Part shown: piece by piece, positions 29,995 through 40,782 of the stretch
How the letters are laid out: every line of letters starts with the position of its first letter
Numbering within the stretch: the first letter of the stretch is position 1
Program-made: the position numbers and the translations under genes
Notes under the pieces: model-generated
What the model was told of the DNA's origin: nothing
Database searches by the model: none
The model's input: the letters and a program-made list of their open reading frames with translations, nothing else
DNA from: Leishmania infantum JPCM5
Lineage: Eukaryota; Euglenozoa; Kinetoplastea; Trypanosomatida; Trypanosomatidae
Direction of reading: 5' to 3'
Assembly: GCF_000002875.2 (NCBI RefSeq)
Contig: NC_009414.2
Coordinates: 659,001-723,000, forward strand
Length of the DNA: 64,000 bases

Positions 29995-32900
29995 ATGCAC
30001 GCGGAGCGATCGCTCGGCGAGCCGAAGCGACAGGCGCGCTTCTCACCGTTGCCAACGTCAGCACCGCTCCTCTCTTTCGACGTGCTGGAGTGGATCCCCA
30101 GCAACAGCGAGTTGCTAGCGCGTCTTCCTGTCGGCCGTGCCGCGTCGGAGTACCCCCCCGACAGCCGCGCGCCCGTGGCTTGTAGTGAGGGGCGAGTACA
30201 CCCGCGCGACTGCACCGCCTTCGAGTCGTCCTGCGGCTCCTGGACGTGCTTCCGGACACTATCCCGCTGCGGCGACGCTCTTGTGCTGGAGGATGCGCAG
30301 CTTGTCGACGTTGGTGCCGCTCGCCGGCACGTGCTCACGTGGCAACAAGGCCCAGGCCGCCTCCCATCAGACTGCGTGAGGACCCGCTACATTGGTGCTG
30401 ACATCGTTCCCCGAGATTCCCTTCTCGCCAACCGACGCTGTGAGGGATCGGCGCTTCCTGCACAATCCCGCAAACAAGAGATCCCGATGCAGGATATCCA
30501 CTCCGTACGTCGCCACTGTTTCCAGAAGCCCGTAACGCTTGTTTTTGACGCGAGGGGCCACTCAATCAGCGGACGGGACAGAGTCGACACGACGGCTCGC
30601 GGCGATCGTGCGAAGTGGGTTCTTGCGCAGCGCCGCCATCATCGCAGTAGCGGCTCGGAGATGGGACTGACTCTGCAGTGGCGCTACGAGCTGTGGGGTC
30701 CTGTCGGCGTCATCTTCACTCTGCGAGGCGGCCGCCGCATTTTCTTGGCCTTCGCGTCGACGCGACACGCGGAGCAGATAGTGGAGCTACTGACCAGCTT
30801 TGCTACCGGCGCCGAACTTGGTCGCCGGCAGCCGAGTTATCACTCCCCTCACCAGAGCAGCACTGGCGCATCCGCGTCTTTTTCGCAAGTGCCCGCGTGG
30901 TCTGTCGGTGATGACATCCCTTTCGCTGCTTTTGCAAGTGGCCCGCAGGCAGCTCCGCTCTCTTCTGGTGCACTGCAGCGGTGCGCTTCGCCGTCTTGCG
31001 TCTCCGTGCACATCGCGTCATGCGAGGCGTCCTTGCGAGAGGCGCCGGCAACGCCATGCTCGCCGCGAGGCGACTCTGCGTTCTCGTCGGCGTGGGCTTT
31101 TGGGGCCCACTGGCTCGTCCCTTCGACACCTGCGGGGCCGCAGACAGGAGAGCAACGGCGAAAGACGGGATCCTTCACGGGTGAAAACTCGCCGTCGCCG
31201 CTCACTGATACCGTGGCGGCGTCGCAGGAAGTGGGAGGGACACTAGCTGCGAGCTCACGTCGTGGCTCGAGCAGGGTTCCTGGCAGCGGGTATTTGTACT
31301 GCCGCCCGTGGGGAGAGGCATCGCGGTACCTGAGGTACTACCTTAGGGTAAGCACGTCGGCAGGGAGGAGCCACGTTGTCCGTTTCTCGCGGCACCGGCT
31401 ACGCCTGTGGCAACGGCTGCGGCAAGTCTTTGGAAATGAAAAGCGCACCGTTTCGCTAGATATGCGTCGCACCTCTGTCTGCCCAAGTGTCGCACACGAG
31501 AATCTGTTGCGAGTGACATACCTGGTCGAGAGTTTTGCCCAGTACAAGAGCTTGCAGCCACTCGGCGGTGGCGTGGTGTCTGTGGGTCCGATGAGCGACT
31601 TGGCTGCCTCGCGCGCTACGCCTCGACGGGAGCTGGAGCTGTGCGCTGGGCACCTGGTAGTCTTCGAAGCGCTGGCCAAGTCACCCGAGGAGAGGACATC
31701 GTGGCTTGCGTGGTTTCGCAGCCGCGGCGCTACGGTGCAAGCACCTGCCGACGCTGCTCAGCTGGGAGATTATGCTGGTGCCCTGCGAATGCCCCAGAAG
31801 CCAGTGACCTTTCAGCAACTCGGAGGCGAGCCGCTCCTCGTCACCTCACCTGCGAGCAGACCTGGACAAGAGATGTTGCTCTCCAGTACGGCGGATCAGT
31901 GTGCGTCGGCCTGGGAGACACCTACCTTCTCCGCAGAAGCGGTGGCTTCTCTGAAGTCACTGTGCAGTGGCTCGCCGCACCTGCCGCTAAAGGAGCAGTC
32001 AGAGGGGAGACGAGGCGGCTTTCGAACCGCCGCGGAGACAGCGGCAGCGTTACGGCTGAGCACCCCTTGCCGCACGTATCCGAGCAAAGCCTTTCCCTCT
32101 TTACCCGGACCCCTTCCCGCAGCCGACGAGCACGCCAGCACGCAAACTCGCCCGCAACCACCTTCAGCTGTGGCCTCTGGCATGGGGGACAGGCAGGAGG
32201 AGGACGAGGAGCTGACAATTGTCGTCGAGGACGATGTGTTCGACCGGACAACAGCGTGCCCTGAGGCGGCTGAGTCGCACTCACCGTGCTACATCATGCA
32301 GAGCGATCCGTCCGTGATGGATCACACAGCAGCTCCTCTCCGTCGCACCTCTGCCTCGCTTCTGCTGGATGAAGGTGCGCGGTGGCTACGGAGCGGCATT
32401 GGGAGCGCCGCCGAGGCGCCGAATAGCATAGCCGCGGCGAACGAGAGCTCGAAGGCCGACCACAAGTTCGCTAATATCAGGCCGACTATGGCAGGGCCGA
32501 TTGCGGTCCCTATGTACTTGGAAGATACTACGTCCTCCGAAGTCTCGTCTCACGAAAGGTTGGATGCGCTGCCGCCGCAGCTGCCCGCGAAATCCAAGAC
32601 GAGCAAGATTCGGCCAGGCGCTAACGAAACACCGCTGGATCACACGGCTGCTGCGCAAGGGGCGGTCGGTACTCCACTTTTCACTATGGAGGTGAACAAC
32701 GCAGGGCTTCACACACCTGTATCGACAGCCAATGGCAGTGCGACGCCAGCGCCTCTCAAAGCCTCATCAACCGTTGTAGCGTCAGCGTCTGTGCTTGCTG
32801 AGGAGCATCTAGACAGGTGCAGCTCTTCCAGCGGCGTTAACACGCCGTCTCGCGCTTCCGAGCCTGAGACAGCGGTTTTCACGACTACCGCGCTGGGGTC

Positions 32901-33492
32901 TTTGGTCGCCGGGTTGCCGCAGCGGATGTGGCAGACGCCAAACAGAAGCTCTTCACCAGACGCCACGCTCGACGCGGCCCCGCCAGCGGCGCTACATAGC
33001 GGCGCCGGGAAGCCGGCACGCACGAGCACGAAGTCGTCCTCCGCGTCTCAAGCACCGCCGGCGAGCTCGCCAGGGATGATGGGTCACCAGCTGCGCCATA
33101 AGGATGCAAGGAACAGACTTGCTTTTGAGAACCGCAAAATCCGTGATACTTCGGCATCGTGCTCCTCGGCACCGTCGTCACGGGGCAGGCTTGGCAAGGG
33201 CGACGGAGATACAGATGACGCACGGATCTCTGACGCGTCGTCTTCATTTTCTGCTCTAGACCGTGGCTCTCTGTCATCGTCGAGCTCAGCAGTGGACCAG
33301 CGGCTGTCGCAATTCCTCGAACCCTGTGTAAACGAGACGAGCCCGGACCAAGTGGGTGGTCGCTACCGGGGTGATGGTGTGTCGATCGGGGTGCCGTTAA
33401 CGCCGTTCGATCTTCACCTGATTCCATCGAGAGAGTACCGTGGCAATCAGGCCACCGCTCTCCGCCTGCAGGGGGAGGCGTCTGCGGTGTAG
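29995..33492 (+). CDS. Large hypothetical protein with two PH-like regions
   Basis: This is an 1165-residue protein beginning MHAERSLGEPKRQAR at the ATG at 29995. Residues about 200-265 run RWRYELWGPVGVIFTLRGG then IFLAFASTRHAEQIVELLTS, which reads as the last strands and closing helix of a pleckstrin-homology-like domain. Residues about 430-575 look like a second PH domain with a long insert: SGYLYCRPWG, RYYLRVSTS, HRLRLWQRL, KRTVSLDM, and a closing helix EERTSWLAWFRSRG with the conserved-type Trp. The rest, especially residues 600-1165, is Ser/Ala/Thr/Pro-rich low complexity. PH domains bind phosphoinositides or proteins, so membrane or cytoskeleton attachment is a fair guess. No enzyme motif is seen. 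The PH call is by eye and moderate. Confidence 0.8.
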   Translation: MHAERSLGEPKRQARFSPLPTSAPLLSFDVLEWIPSNSELLARLPVGRAASEYPPDSRAPVACSEGRVHPRDCTAFESSCGSWTCFRTLSRCGDALVLEDAQLVDVGAARRHVLTWQQGPGRLPSDCVRTRYIGADIVPRDSLLANRRCEGSALPAQSRKQEIPMQDIHSVRRHCFQKPVTLVFDARGHSISGRDRVDTTARGDRAKWVLAQRRHHRSSGSEMGLTLQWRYELWGPVGVIFTLRGGRRIFLAFASTRHAEQIVELLTSFATGAELGRRQPSYHSPHQSSTGASASFSQVPAWSVGDDIPFAAFASGPQAAPLSSGALQRCASPSCVSVHIASCEASLREAPATPCSPRGDSAFSSAWAFGAHWLVPSTPAGPQTGEQRRKTGSFTGENSPSPLTDTVAASQEVGGTLAASSRRGSSRVPGSGYLYCRPWGEASRYLRYYLRVSTSAGRSHVVRFSRHRLRLWQRLRQVFGNEKRTVSLDMRRTSVCPSVAHENLLRVTYLVESFAQYKSLQPLGGGVVSVGPMSDLAASRATPRRELELCAGHLVVFEALAKSPEERTSWLAWFRSRGATVQAPADAAQLGDYAGALRMPQKPVTFQQLGGEPLLVTSPASRPGQEMLLSSTADQCASAWETPTFSAEAVASLKSLCSGSPHLPLKEQSEGRRGGFRTAAETAAALRLSTPCRTYPSKAFPSLPGPLPAADEHASTQTRPQPPSAVASGMGDRQEEDEELTIVVEDDVFDRTTACPEAAESHSPCYIMQSDPSVMDHTAAPLRRTSASLLLDEGARWLRSGIGSAAEAPNSIAAANESSKADHKFANIRPTMAGPIAVPMYLEDTTSSEVSSHERLDALPPQLPAKSKTSKIRPGANETPLDHTAAAQGAVGTPLFTMEVNNAGLHTPVSTANGSATPAPLKASSTVVASASVLAEEHLDRCSSSSGVNTPSRASEPETAVFTTTALGSLVAGLPQRMWQTPNRSSSPDATLDAAPPAALHSGAGKPARTSTKSSSASQAPPASSPGMMGHQLRHKDARNRLAFENRKIRDTSASCSSAPSSRGRLGKGDGDTDDARISDASSSFSALDRGSLSSSSSAVDQRLSQFLEPCVNETSPDQVGGRYRGDGVSIGVPLTPFDLHLIPSREYRGNQATALRLQGEASAV

Positions 33493-34711
33493 TCGAGCGC
33501 CAGCAACAGCGGGCGCGCCACCCCACTTTTCATTAGAAGCAGCTGTGCGAGCTTAGAGCAGACACCGGGTGGTAGCCGGGCGCATGGCTTGGCGGTTGCT
33601 ACGACCCCTCTTCAGCTCCGGACATCCAGTCGTCTTCGACGGGGCGACAGCGACTATTTTAACAGCCCGCTTACGCTGGAGCGTCAGGAGGTTATGGAGC
33701 CGCGTCGGCACTCCTTCTGCGACTCGCTATTTTATGCACTAGAGCTGAGTGACATGGCGTCTCCTATGCGCCGCAGAGCAATGTTGTCCTGCTTTGTGGT
33801 ACGCTGCGCAAGGCAGGGACACTGTCGAGGAGGCGCGAGGTCGCACTGCCGATCCGCTCATGGATCACTCCCCTTCTCTCTCATAATGCATCACTGATTA
33901 GTGGACGCGTTGCATGCTCCCTTTGCCTTGCCTTGTGGGTACGCCGGTGGGTTGTATGTTTCATGTTTCTTCGCCCGGCGATGTGGTACACTTAACGCTT
34001 CCTCAACAGAAACATCAAAACAAGCTCCGTCGCCTGTCTTCCTTCTCGGCCAACAGCCGGCCTTCACGATCATACTTGCCGCATTCCCCCCATCCCTCGT
34101 GCTGCTCTCTCTCACACATATACACGCGTAGAAACAACATGCAGGCAAGTGCGGTGCCACTGCGCGTTGGATGTGTAAAGACGCAAGCATAAATCGAATC
34201 TTGTCTCCCTTCGCCCCGAAAAGAACAAAAAGTAACAACGCGTTGCCAGAGGTCTGTCGTGGCCGAGGAAGGCGGGTGTCCAAGGCCCCAGATACGTGCT
34301 GTTGCGGGGCGATGGACTACCCATGCTCGGAGAAGCTGCGCTGGAGCAAAAAAAAAATGATGGCAGTTATGTCGTCGTCCACTGCTTCCACAAAGCGAAA
34401 CAAAACACGCAAGCAGTAGCTGACAGAGTACAAGTTTCGCTGTTTCTGTGACTTCTTTCCTCCTTCAGCTGCTCGCCACATGTTCTATTCAACTGTCACA
34501 CCTCCCCTTGCATTCAACTCCACCTTTCTCGCTTCCTTACGCGGCATCGCCTTCTCGTTGTTGCCTAGTGGTGCTGGTCGGATTCACCTTCTCCCTGCGC
34601 AGCGCGGCCGCAGAAGGTACATACGCTGAGGCGGAGTGGTGCCTATCAAGCTCCCCTCTGCGTGAGTATATATGCGTTCGTGGCTTTTCGTCGGTGTATC
34701 TCGAGGTCCCG
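33493..34711 (+). other. Intergenic region
   Basis: The 3' UTR of the PH-like gene is followed by the leader of the pseudouridine synthase gene. A-rich patches lie at about 34350-34360 and 34395-34410. The frame of the next gene is open from a GTG at 34448 without any ATG until 34712, so that segment is treated as untranslated. Confidence 0.55.
34521..34568 (+). promoter_or_regulatory. Predicted trans-splice acceptor of the pseudouridine synthase gene
   Basis: A pyrimidine-rich stretch ends in cgttgttgcctag, with AG at 34567-34568. A second candidate AG at 34704-34705, after ggcttttcgtcggtgtatct, would leave only a 6-base leader. The choice matters because an out-of-frame upstream ATG lies between them at 34672. 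Confidence 0.45.
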
Positions 34712-34836
34712 ATGCCACGCGAGCTGCGCTACTGCCGTCCAAGGCGCGACCCCGACGAGTCCCTACTCGCATATCTATCCACGAAATTTACCTATCTAGC
34801 GGAGACGCAGTGGCGTCAGCACATCGCAGCCGGTGA
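34672..34836 (+). other. Possible overlapping upstream ORF in the pseudouridine synthase leader
   Basis: An ATG at 34672 opens a 54-codon frame that overlaps the main start at 34712 in another frame and ends at a TGA at 34834-34836. It is only in the mRNA if the upstream acceptor at 34568 is used. Confidence 0.3.
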
Positions 34837-36313
34837 CATCAGCGTCAATGGGGAGACACTCACTGATGGGTCCTATGTGCTCCGGCAGGGCGACATGCTT
34901 CGCTTTGCCCCGCCGCGCTCCTTCGAGCCGCCTGTGGACAGCAAGCACATTGAGGTCCTCTACGAAGACTCGACGCTGATGGTTGTTACCAAGAACGGTA
35001 ACCTGCCGGTCGCGGAGGGGGGTCGCTACTGCGAGAACACGCTGGTGGAGGTTCTGCGACGCCGTGGCGCTGCTGCGTTTTACACGGCCTCCACGCGTAC
35101 AAGCTTCGCCGCAACACATGAGGACACGGAGAAGGTGTCTGACACACTCACTCACGCTGGTAAAATTGCTGAGGCCTCAGTGCGAGCTGAGGGCTCGACC
35201 GCGATGGACGCGTGCGGCAAAGGCGCTGAAATTGCTACTTCATCTCCTTCCCGACGGCGCCTGGAGGACGGCTTGCACATGACTTCCGCGGCCGGCTCAG
35301 CGCCGTGCGCCTCTGTGCCGTTGTCCGGGACACCAACAGTGCAGCAGCGAAGCCCCCTCGATCTTTTCACAGTCCAGCGGCTGGACAAGGAAACCTCGGG
35401 TGTTGTGGTGCTTGCAAAGAACAGCTTCAGCGCAAGAACTTTGGCGTCGAGACTGGAGGCGCAGACGAAAGGCTGTACGGACGCAGTGGAGTCGCGACTG
35501 CGCGAGCGTGGCCACGCCGTGGCGCTCAGTTCCGACACTTTCGACGAGTTGGTTCGGCTCAAGGCGCAATCAGTGCACAAGACCTACACGGCGGTGCTTC
35601 GAGGTGCCGCCCCAGAGGACCACACCTTTGTTGTGGTGAACTACATGGACTGCATGGCGAAGCACCCCACGCACTCATGGGAGGCGCAACACACGCAATT
35701 AAAGAAGCTAAAAATGTGCTGTGAACCGATGAAAGAGATGCTCTTCTCGCACGCAGCAGCATCTTTGCCGAAACCGCCCAAGGAGCAGCAGATGCGGTGG
35801 GGCAAGTTGGCTGTAACTCGCATTCGCGTCTTGGCGAGCAACAGGAAGCTGGGACTGACATGTGTGCAGGTGGAGCTTCTCACCGGTCGAAGCCACCAGA
35901 TTCGCCTGCACTGCGCCGCTGTCGGTTACCCGGTGTTGGGCGACAAGCTCTACACGACGACGACACCTGGAAGAGAGGGTGGTGCCACCGCAGTGTCGGA
36001 CGCGGTGTACCTCGAGCGCGTTCGGCGGGAAGATGACCCATTTCTCCCCATCGAAGACGACGTCAGCGGCGCCGGTGGCACCAGCAGAAACGGCAAAATG
36101 TGGTGCCGGCGCCACTTGCTGCACGCGACGCGGATCACCTTTGCACATCCAGATATTTCGCCGGCGCGCTTGATGACGTTCATGGCGTCGCCAGTGCCCT
36201 TCTTCACCGCGGATGTGCGTTTCGAATGCGAGGAGGACTCTTCGCTGTTCTCCCAGTGGCTCACACGTGCCGTCTCGCGGCCCCTGGAGAGGGCGGAGAC
36301 TTCGCAGAACTGA
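34712..36313 (+). CDS. RluA-family RNA pseudouridine synthase with S4-like N-terminus
   Basis: This is a 533-residue protein. Residues about 15-70 match an S4 RNA-binding domain (WRQHIAAGDISVNGETLTDG, then YVLRQGDMLRF). Next comes the catalytic-domain start VLYEDSTLMVVTKNGNLPV, a Ser/Ala-rich insertion of about 100 residues, and the signature VQRLDKETSGVVVLAK, where D225 in R-L-D is the catalytic Asp that attacks uridine. The third motif, LLTGRSHQIRLHCAAVGYPV then LGDKLY, lies near residues 387-412. The enzyme isomerises uridine to pseudouridine in rRNA, tRNA or mitochondrial RNA; the substrate cannot be told from sequence. Inserts relative to bacterial RluD (about 320 residues) explain the greater length. 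The ATG at 34712 directly precedes the S4 region; no upstream in-frame ATG exists. Confidence 0.92.
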   Translation: MPRELRYCRPRRDPDESLLAYLSTKFTYLAETQWRQHIAAGDISVNGETLTDGSYVLRQGDMLRFAPPRSFEPPVDSKHIEVLYEDSTLMVVTKNGNLPVAEGGRYCENTLVEVLRRRGAAAFYTASTRTSFAATHEDTEKVSDTLTHAGKIAEASVRAEGSTAMDACGKGAEIATSSPSRRRLEDGLHMTSAAGSAPCASVPLSGTPTVQQRSPLDLFTVQRLDKETSGVVVLAKNSFSARTLASRLEAQTKGCTDAVESRLRERGHAVALSSDTFDELVRLKAQSVHKTYTAVLRGAAPEDHTFVVVNYMDCMAKHPTHSWEAQHTQLKKLKMCCEPMKEMLFSHAAASLPKPPKEQQMRWGKLAVTRIRVLASNRKLGLTCVQVELLTGRSHQIRLHCAAVGYPVLGDKLYTTTTPGREGGATAVSDAVYLERVRREDDPFLPIEDDVSGAGGTSRNGKMWCRRHLLHATRITFAHPDISPARLMTFMASPVPFFTADVRFECEEDSSLFSQWLTRAVSRPLERAETSQN

Positions 36314-37060
36314 ACCGCATGCGTGCGCGGGTATGCGACGCTGCAGGCAGTGCTGTTTGAGTTTTTCCTGATTTCTCTCTAGCTGCGTTTTCGAACCTTC
36401 CTCACTCACGTGAGTGCCGCTTTACAATCAAAAAAAAAGAGAAAGCGGCCAGGTGACTAAAGTAAGCACCCCCTTTCATACTCTGGTGAAGACCTATCCA
36501 TAATGCTCACCATTGGAAATTCGGCTTTCTTAGCCCGTGCTCTGCGAAGGGCTGCTTCACAGTTGATCACGAGGTCTTCTGCTTCGTGACTGTCACCTAG
36601 TCTCTCTCTCGTGTGCCGGTGTGTCGGTGGAAGACGTCTGCAAGCGCTTCAAGACGAGAGCCTATGCGGTGCAAAGGCTAGACTGCCACCATCGTCCCCC
36701 CACCTCTCTCGTGTTTCCTTCCTCCGGCCATCCTGCCCGGCACACTCTACCATGCCCCCTCCGTCCTCCCCTTTCCTGACCCCACCCGTCTGCTCTCGCC
36801 CTTGTGGCTTTTGCTCCCCAGCAGTAGCCCCCACCCAAAGGAGCGGTCTTTCCTCACTTCGAGTTATGCTTACCCCTTCGTGCGGCTCCGTTTTACTGCC
36901 ACCGTGTACGTGGATTTGGCCCGTTGTCGTTCGCGAGTCCTTTGGTGCACGCTGTGGGCGTTAGCCGATAATCTAAAAAGGGCTCGGAAGAACGTCGTCG
37001 CGCACCCTTTTCCGCCCGGTGTTTGTTTCGCATAACCTCTATTCTTATCATTTCAGCAAC
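36314..37060 (+). other. Intergenic region
   Basis: The 3' UTR of the pseudouridine synthase has an A-rich patch at about 36428-36443. A pyrimidine-rich leader at 36690-36900 follows. No gene is visible. Confidence 0.55.
37041..37056 (+). promoter_or_regulatory. Candidate trans-splice acceptor very close to the start codon
   Basis: The sequence attcttatcatttcag ends in AG at 37055-37056, only four bases before the ATG at 37061. If used, the 5' UTR would be 4 bases. Initiation could then shift to the second in-frame ATG at 37070. Confidence 0.4.
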
Positions 37061-38383
37061 ATGTCGACCATGAGTTCGCCGCGCAGTGAGATGTCTGTGT
37101 CAACGGCTTTGCCGGAGACGGACGAGTCGCGGCTCATGTTCTACGCGGAGGTACTCATGGCCAACGTACCATCGCTTATTGCGGACCTGAGCTCTGCCAA
37201 GTACGCCTTCCTGAGCTTCTCGGAGAAAACGCGAATTGAGGTGAAGCAGAAGTCCGCTCTGATACAGTCCATTGGCCGCACCTTCACCTCGCTTCAGAAT
37301 TCGAGCAAGTCCCTGATAGCAGCCCGACAAAGCCTCCAAGAGTGCGAGACGAAGCTGGTGCGGGCGGCGCCGCCGACGTTCGTGACAAGTGCCGAGGCGC
37401 TTCACCTGTCCAGCGCCAGGGCCCACGGTGACACCACCGGTGCTGAGCAAAACGGCAACGCGTCTGCCGAAGCAACAGCGGCTGAGTTGCGGAGACTCTC
37501 CGCCGCGACCCCCGACAACGTGGTGATCCTGAACGAGGAGGACATTCGACCAGTTCGGGAAGCCGAGGAGGCGTACGAAAAGGAGTCGGCAGTGTACGCA
37601 GAGATTGCGAAGGCGTGCAACAAGATGGAGGACGCGTTCGACCATGCCCACGATCAGTGTCGCGTGATGACGGAGCACGTGCAGGACCTTAAGTGGAAGT
37701 TCGACGAGGTCTACAACGGCTGGAAAAGTGCTGAGCGGGAGCGGTGGGTGGTGCGCGTCATGCGGGATGAGCTGGAGGACAGGCGAGCGATCATGACGGA
37801 GGCCTTGCTCGGCATCAAAGCTGTCGAGGAGGAGTGCCGTTCGCAGGAGTTTAGGATCATCGAGGGCTCCATCGCCCACGCGCAAGCAGAGGCAGATGTG
37901 ATCAAGGCGGAGTTGCAGGCGAAGCGCAGTCGTTACGAACTCGAGTTGGCCACCTACCAAATTGCATACAAGGAGCAGCAGGCCGAGGTGGAGTCATTGC
38001 GCGAGCACTGCAAGCTGCTGCGTAGCCACCAGCGCGACCTAGAGATCCTCGCCAAGAAGCAGCAGCTTGAGGAGATGGACCGGAACTGTTTGCGCAAGCT
38101 GATGATGGCGACACTGACGCTAACGCCGTCCAAGTACGGCAAAGCCGAGGACCGCACTCTGACGTCGGAGCAGCAGATGGAGGTCAGAAACGATCATTTG
38201 CTGGTATCGGTTCTGGCGGCCCGCATCTCCGTTTTGGAAGAGCAGCGCAAGACGGTTGGTGGGCTCCTGGCTAGCGCGCGTGGAATGGGGAAGAGCAACG
38301 ATGTCAGCGCCACGGTCGAGCAAATCCGCACGCTGCTCGAGCCCGAGGTTCAGCTCGACGAGGATGCCCTGACGGGCGACTAA
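37061..38383 (+). CDS. Coiled-coil hypothetical protein
   Basis: This is a 440-residue protein starting MSTMSSPRSEMSVST at 37061; an alternative ATG lies three codons later. After about 30 disordered residues the chain is almost wholly helical with heptad-like spacing: residues about 30-110 (SRLMFYAEVLMANVPSLIAD through LIAARQSLQECETKLV), an Ala/Glu linker, then 165-360 (IRPVREAEEAYEKESAVYAE, ELDKs of the form EHCKLLRSHQRDLEILAKKQ). The C-terminal third ends acidic (EPEVQLDEDALTGD). No enzyme motif, signal or membrane segment is present. The overall character is that of a cytoskeletal, flagellar or vesicle-tether coiled coil. I do not recognise the orthologue. Confidence 0.82.
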   Translation: MSTMSSPRSEMSVSTALPETDESRLMFYAEVLMANVPSLIADLSSAKYAFLSFSEKTRIEVKQKSALIQSIGRTFTSLQNSSKSLIAARQSLQECETKLVRAAPPTFVTSAEALHLSSARAHGDTTGAEQNGNASAEATAAELRRLSAATPDNVVILNEEDIRPVREAEEAYEKESAVYAEIAKACNKMEDAFDHAHDQCRVMTEHVQDLKWKFDEVYNGWKSAERERWVVRVMRDELEDRRAIMTEALLGIKAVEEECRSQEFRIIEGSIAHAQAEADVIKAELQAKRSRYELELATYQIAYKEQQAEVESLREHCKLLRSHQRDLEILAKKQQLEEMDRNCLRKLMMATLTLTPSKYGKAEDRTLTSEQQMEVRNDHLLVSVLAARISVLEEQRKTVGGLLASARGMGKSNDVSATVEQIRTLLEPEVQLDEDALTGD

Positions 38384-40597
38384 GCTGCAGGATCGTCGCC
38401 TTTTTCCTTTCTTCCGTCGCCGCGCTCATCACTGCCGTCGTCGCTGTGCATCGATGCGCCCTACTGCACGTGCGTTTCTCGCTTTCCTGCCGACGGTTTT
38501 GTTTACTGCCCTTTCACTTTGTGTCGATGCGTGCTGTGAGGCCTCGCCGCATGTACGTGTGCTTGCTGGACTGTGCGTCCGGTCATGTGTGCATGCTGGT
38601 GCTCTTCCCTCGCCTGCTTTTCTCTTTTTCTGCCCTATTATTGCCCTACCGTGTGCTGCCAGTCTCTCGTGCGTGTCGCTCTCGCTTTTCTGGATCGCTG
38701 CGTGTATGCGCATGCGACTTGACCGTCAGCCGATACCGGCCAGCGCTGCCATCACCTCCACGTTGATGAAACTCGTCCGGAAAGCGTGTTCTCTGATAGA
38801 AGCGCTCTGGCTGTGTGTGGGGTGGAGGGTGAGTCGAAGGGGAGAAAGGAGAGCCATCGAAGCCTCAGCAGCGCCAGAGTGCACCCCTTTTCCGCATTTG
38901 TGTGAAAAGCTCCTTGCTGTTGGGCGCGCAGGTAGTCTGTGCGCATCGATGGTGACAGAGTGAGGGTAGGAGGGATCGATTTGGCTCTCCAGCGCTCCCC
39001 GTTTGCTATCGCGTGTCGCTCATGACCCCGCGCCTTCCTCCTTGCTGACCTGAGGCGCTGTTGCAGCGTGCAGGTACACCACCGGTGAGAGGATCTCGCG
39101 CGTCACCGTCGCAGGCGCACCTACCCGATTCGAGGGTCGCCTTGTATGACTAAGGTATCCTTCTTATGCCACTCTGCCCCCACATCTCCCTCTATCTCTT
39201 TCTCTGCTCCCCTCACGCGCATCCGCACGCGGCACTGCGCTGCTGTCTAACGCGCTGGGCTCCCTGTGCATACTTATGCCCCCGCTACAGAGCGTCGTGC
39301 CGCGTTTCGAAGTGCCGACCATGTTGTCATCCGGCCCCAAACACAAACGAAAAAAAAGAAAAGGTGAAGCTGCAGCGGACGTCTGAAAAGGGAGGGAGGA
39401 GAGGGGCGCTGACAGCAAATCGCGGCGCGCAAGCGTTCCTCTTTCCGCGCATTTTGTTTTCCCTTTTTCGGCTGGTCTTCTTCGTTCCGGGGACTCACTT
39501 GCAGCCCTCAACAAGGAGCCGGAGCGTGCCTGTGTGCGGTTGTGTGTGTTTGTGTTCCGAAAGGAGCGGTGCGCTACAAGGACGTTCACCCAAACGCGTT
39601 TGGCCGCCCATCGCCTTACCTTGCTTTCCCGCGCCACCGTATCACGTAGCCGGTGAGGTCTCCACCCCTTCTGTGGTTCTTTACTCTCTCGTTATCCGTG
39701 GTGGTATGTTTTTGCTCTTTGTGATTTGATGGGCATCATCGGCCTTCCTCCCCTTGCGTCAGCTCTCCCGCCCGCACCACTCATGTGTGTTCGGCTTTCT
39801 CTCATCACTCGACATTCGCGGTCTTTCGGTTGACTTGGCTGACCCTCCACACCCGCCCTCCTTCTTCATCCATTGCTGTCTCACTCTTTCGCTCAGTCGC
39901 TCACTTTCTCACGGATCTTTTTTTTTCTCGTGCCTTCACGTTCTGAACTCCCCTCCCTTCTGCTGGTCCTTCCTGCCACTGACTTCCGCGCTTCCTATTC
40001 TGCGCTTTCCTTCGCTGTCTCTTGTATATGTGTGCACATGCACGTGTGTGTGTATGTGTGGCTCCTGTCTCTGTCTTGTCCTTACCTCCAACTCGTGTGC
40101 TCCACCGCCGTTCCTCGTCGCGCTGTCCGTCAACTCTTATCCACTTCGCTGATACATTTCTCTCTATTTTTATGTGAATACATATATAGCACATAAACAT
40201 ACGTATCTATATGTATTTATTGATTGTATTCTCTCGTCTTTCTCTCTTCTTTTTCTTTTTTTTTGGTGGGTGCGTACTTCGCCTGAGTGAGGCGTATTGC
40301 TATTGTGGTTGTTGTCCCTCGTTGTCAGCCACACTGCTGCGGATCAGCAAGCCACAAACATAGAAGGAGGCAGAAAAGGGAGAGGGAACGAGGGGGCGAC
40401 GGGAGGGAGTAGGAGGAGTCGCGTGACGAGTGCACTGTTGTCGCTCTCGATTCTCTCGCTTAGATCCTCCTTCCGCCTTGGCGCGCGTTCTGTCCCCCAA
40501 CGTCTTCAGTTTCTACGGAGGCGCGCACAGGAGCAAACACCACGAGTGCCGATTTCCGTTCAGTGTTGAGCTCCATCGTTATCATCATCGGACAGCC

Positions 40598-40626
40598 CAC
40601 ACACACAAACACACACACACACACAT
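40598..40626. repeat. Imperfect (CA)n microsatellite
   Basis: CA repeats are interrupted once by an extra A pair, in the leader-proximal spacer of the BILBO1-like gene. Confidence 0.85.
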
Positions 40627-40740
40627 AGAGTAGAAGTGTGCAGCAGCTGTCTTCAGCTTCTTTTCGTTCGTTTGTTTCCAACCACCGGCTTGCTATTCAT
40701 CCTTGTTCTTGCGAGAAACGCCCCGCGCGTTGTTTACGCC

Positions 40741-40767
40741 CTCCCCTCTCCTTTCCTCCACATACAG
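40741..40767 (+). promoter_or_regulatory. Predicted trans-splice acceptor of the BILBO1-like gene
   Basis: The tract ctcccctctcctttcctcc is followed by acatacag, with AG at 40766-40767, giving a 26-base leader. That leader carries an out-of-frame ATG at 40783. Confidence 0.65.
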
Positions 40768-40782
40768 ACGGCATAGGCGGGC

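Noticed and set aside
34448..34711. An 88-residue hydrophobic N-terminal extension of the pseudouridine synthase (signal-like)
   Set aside because: No ATG is present in frame; it starts at GTG and covers the predicted splice acceptor.
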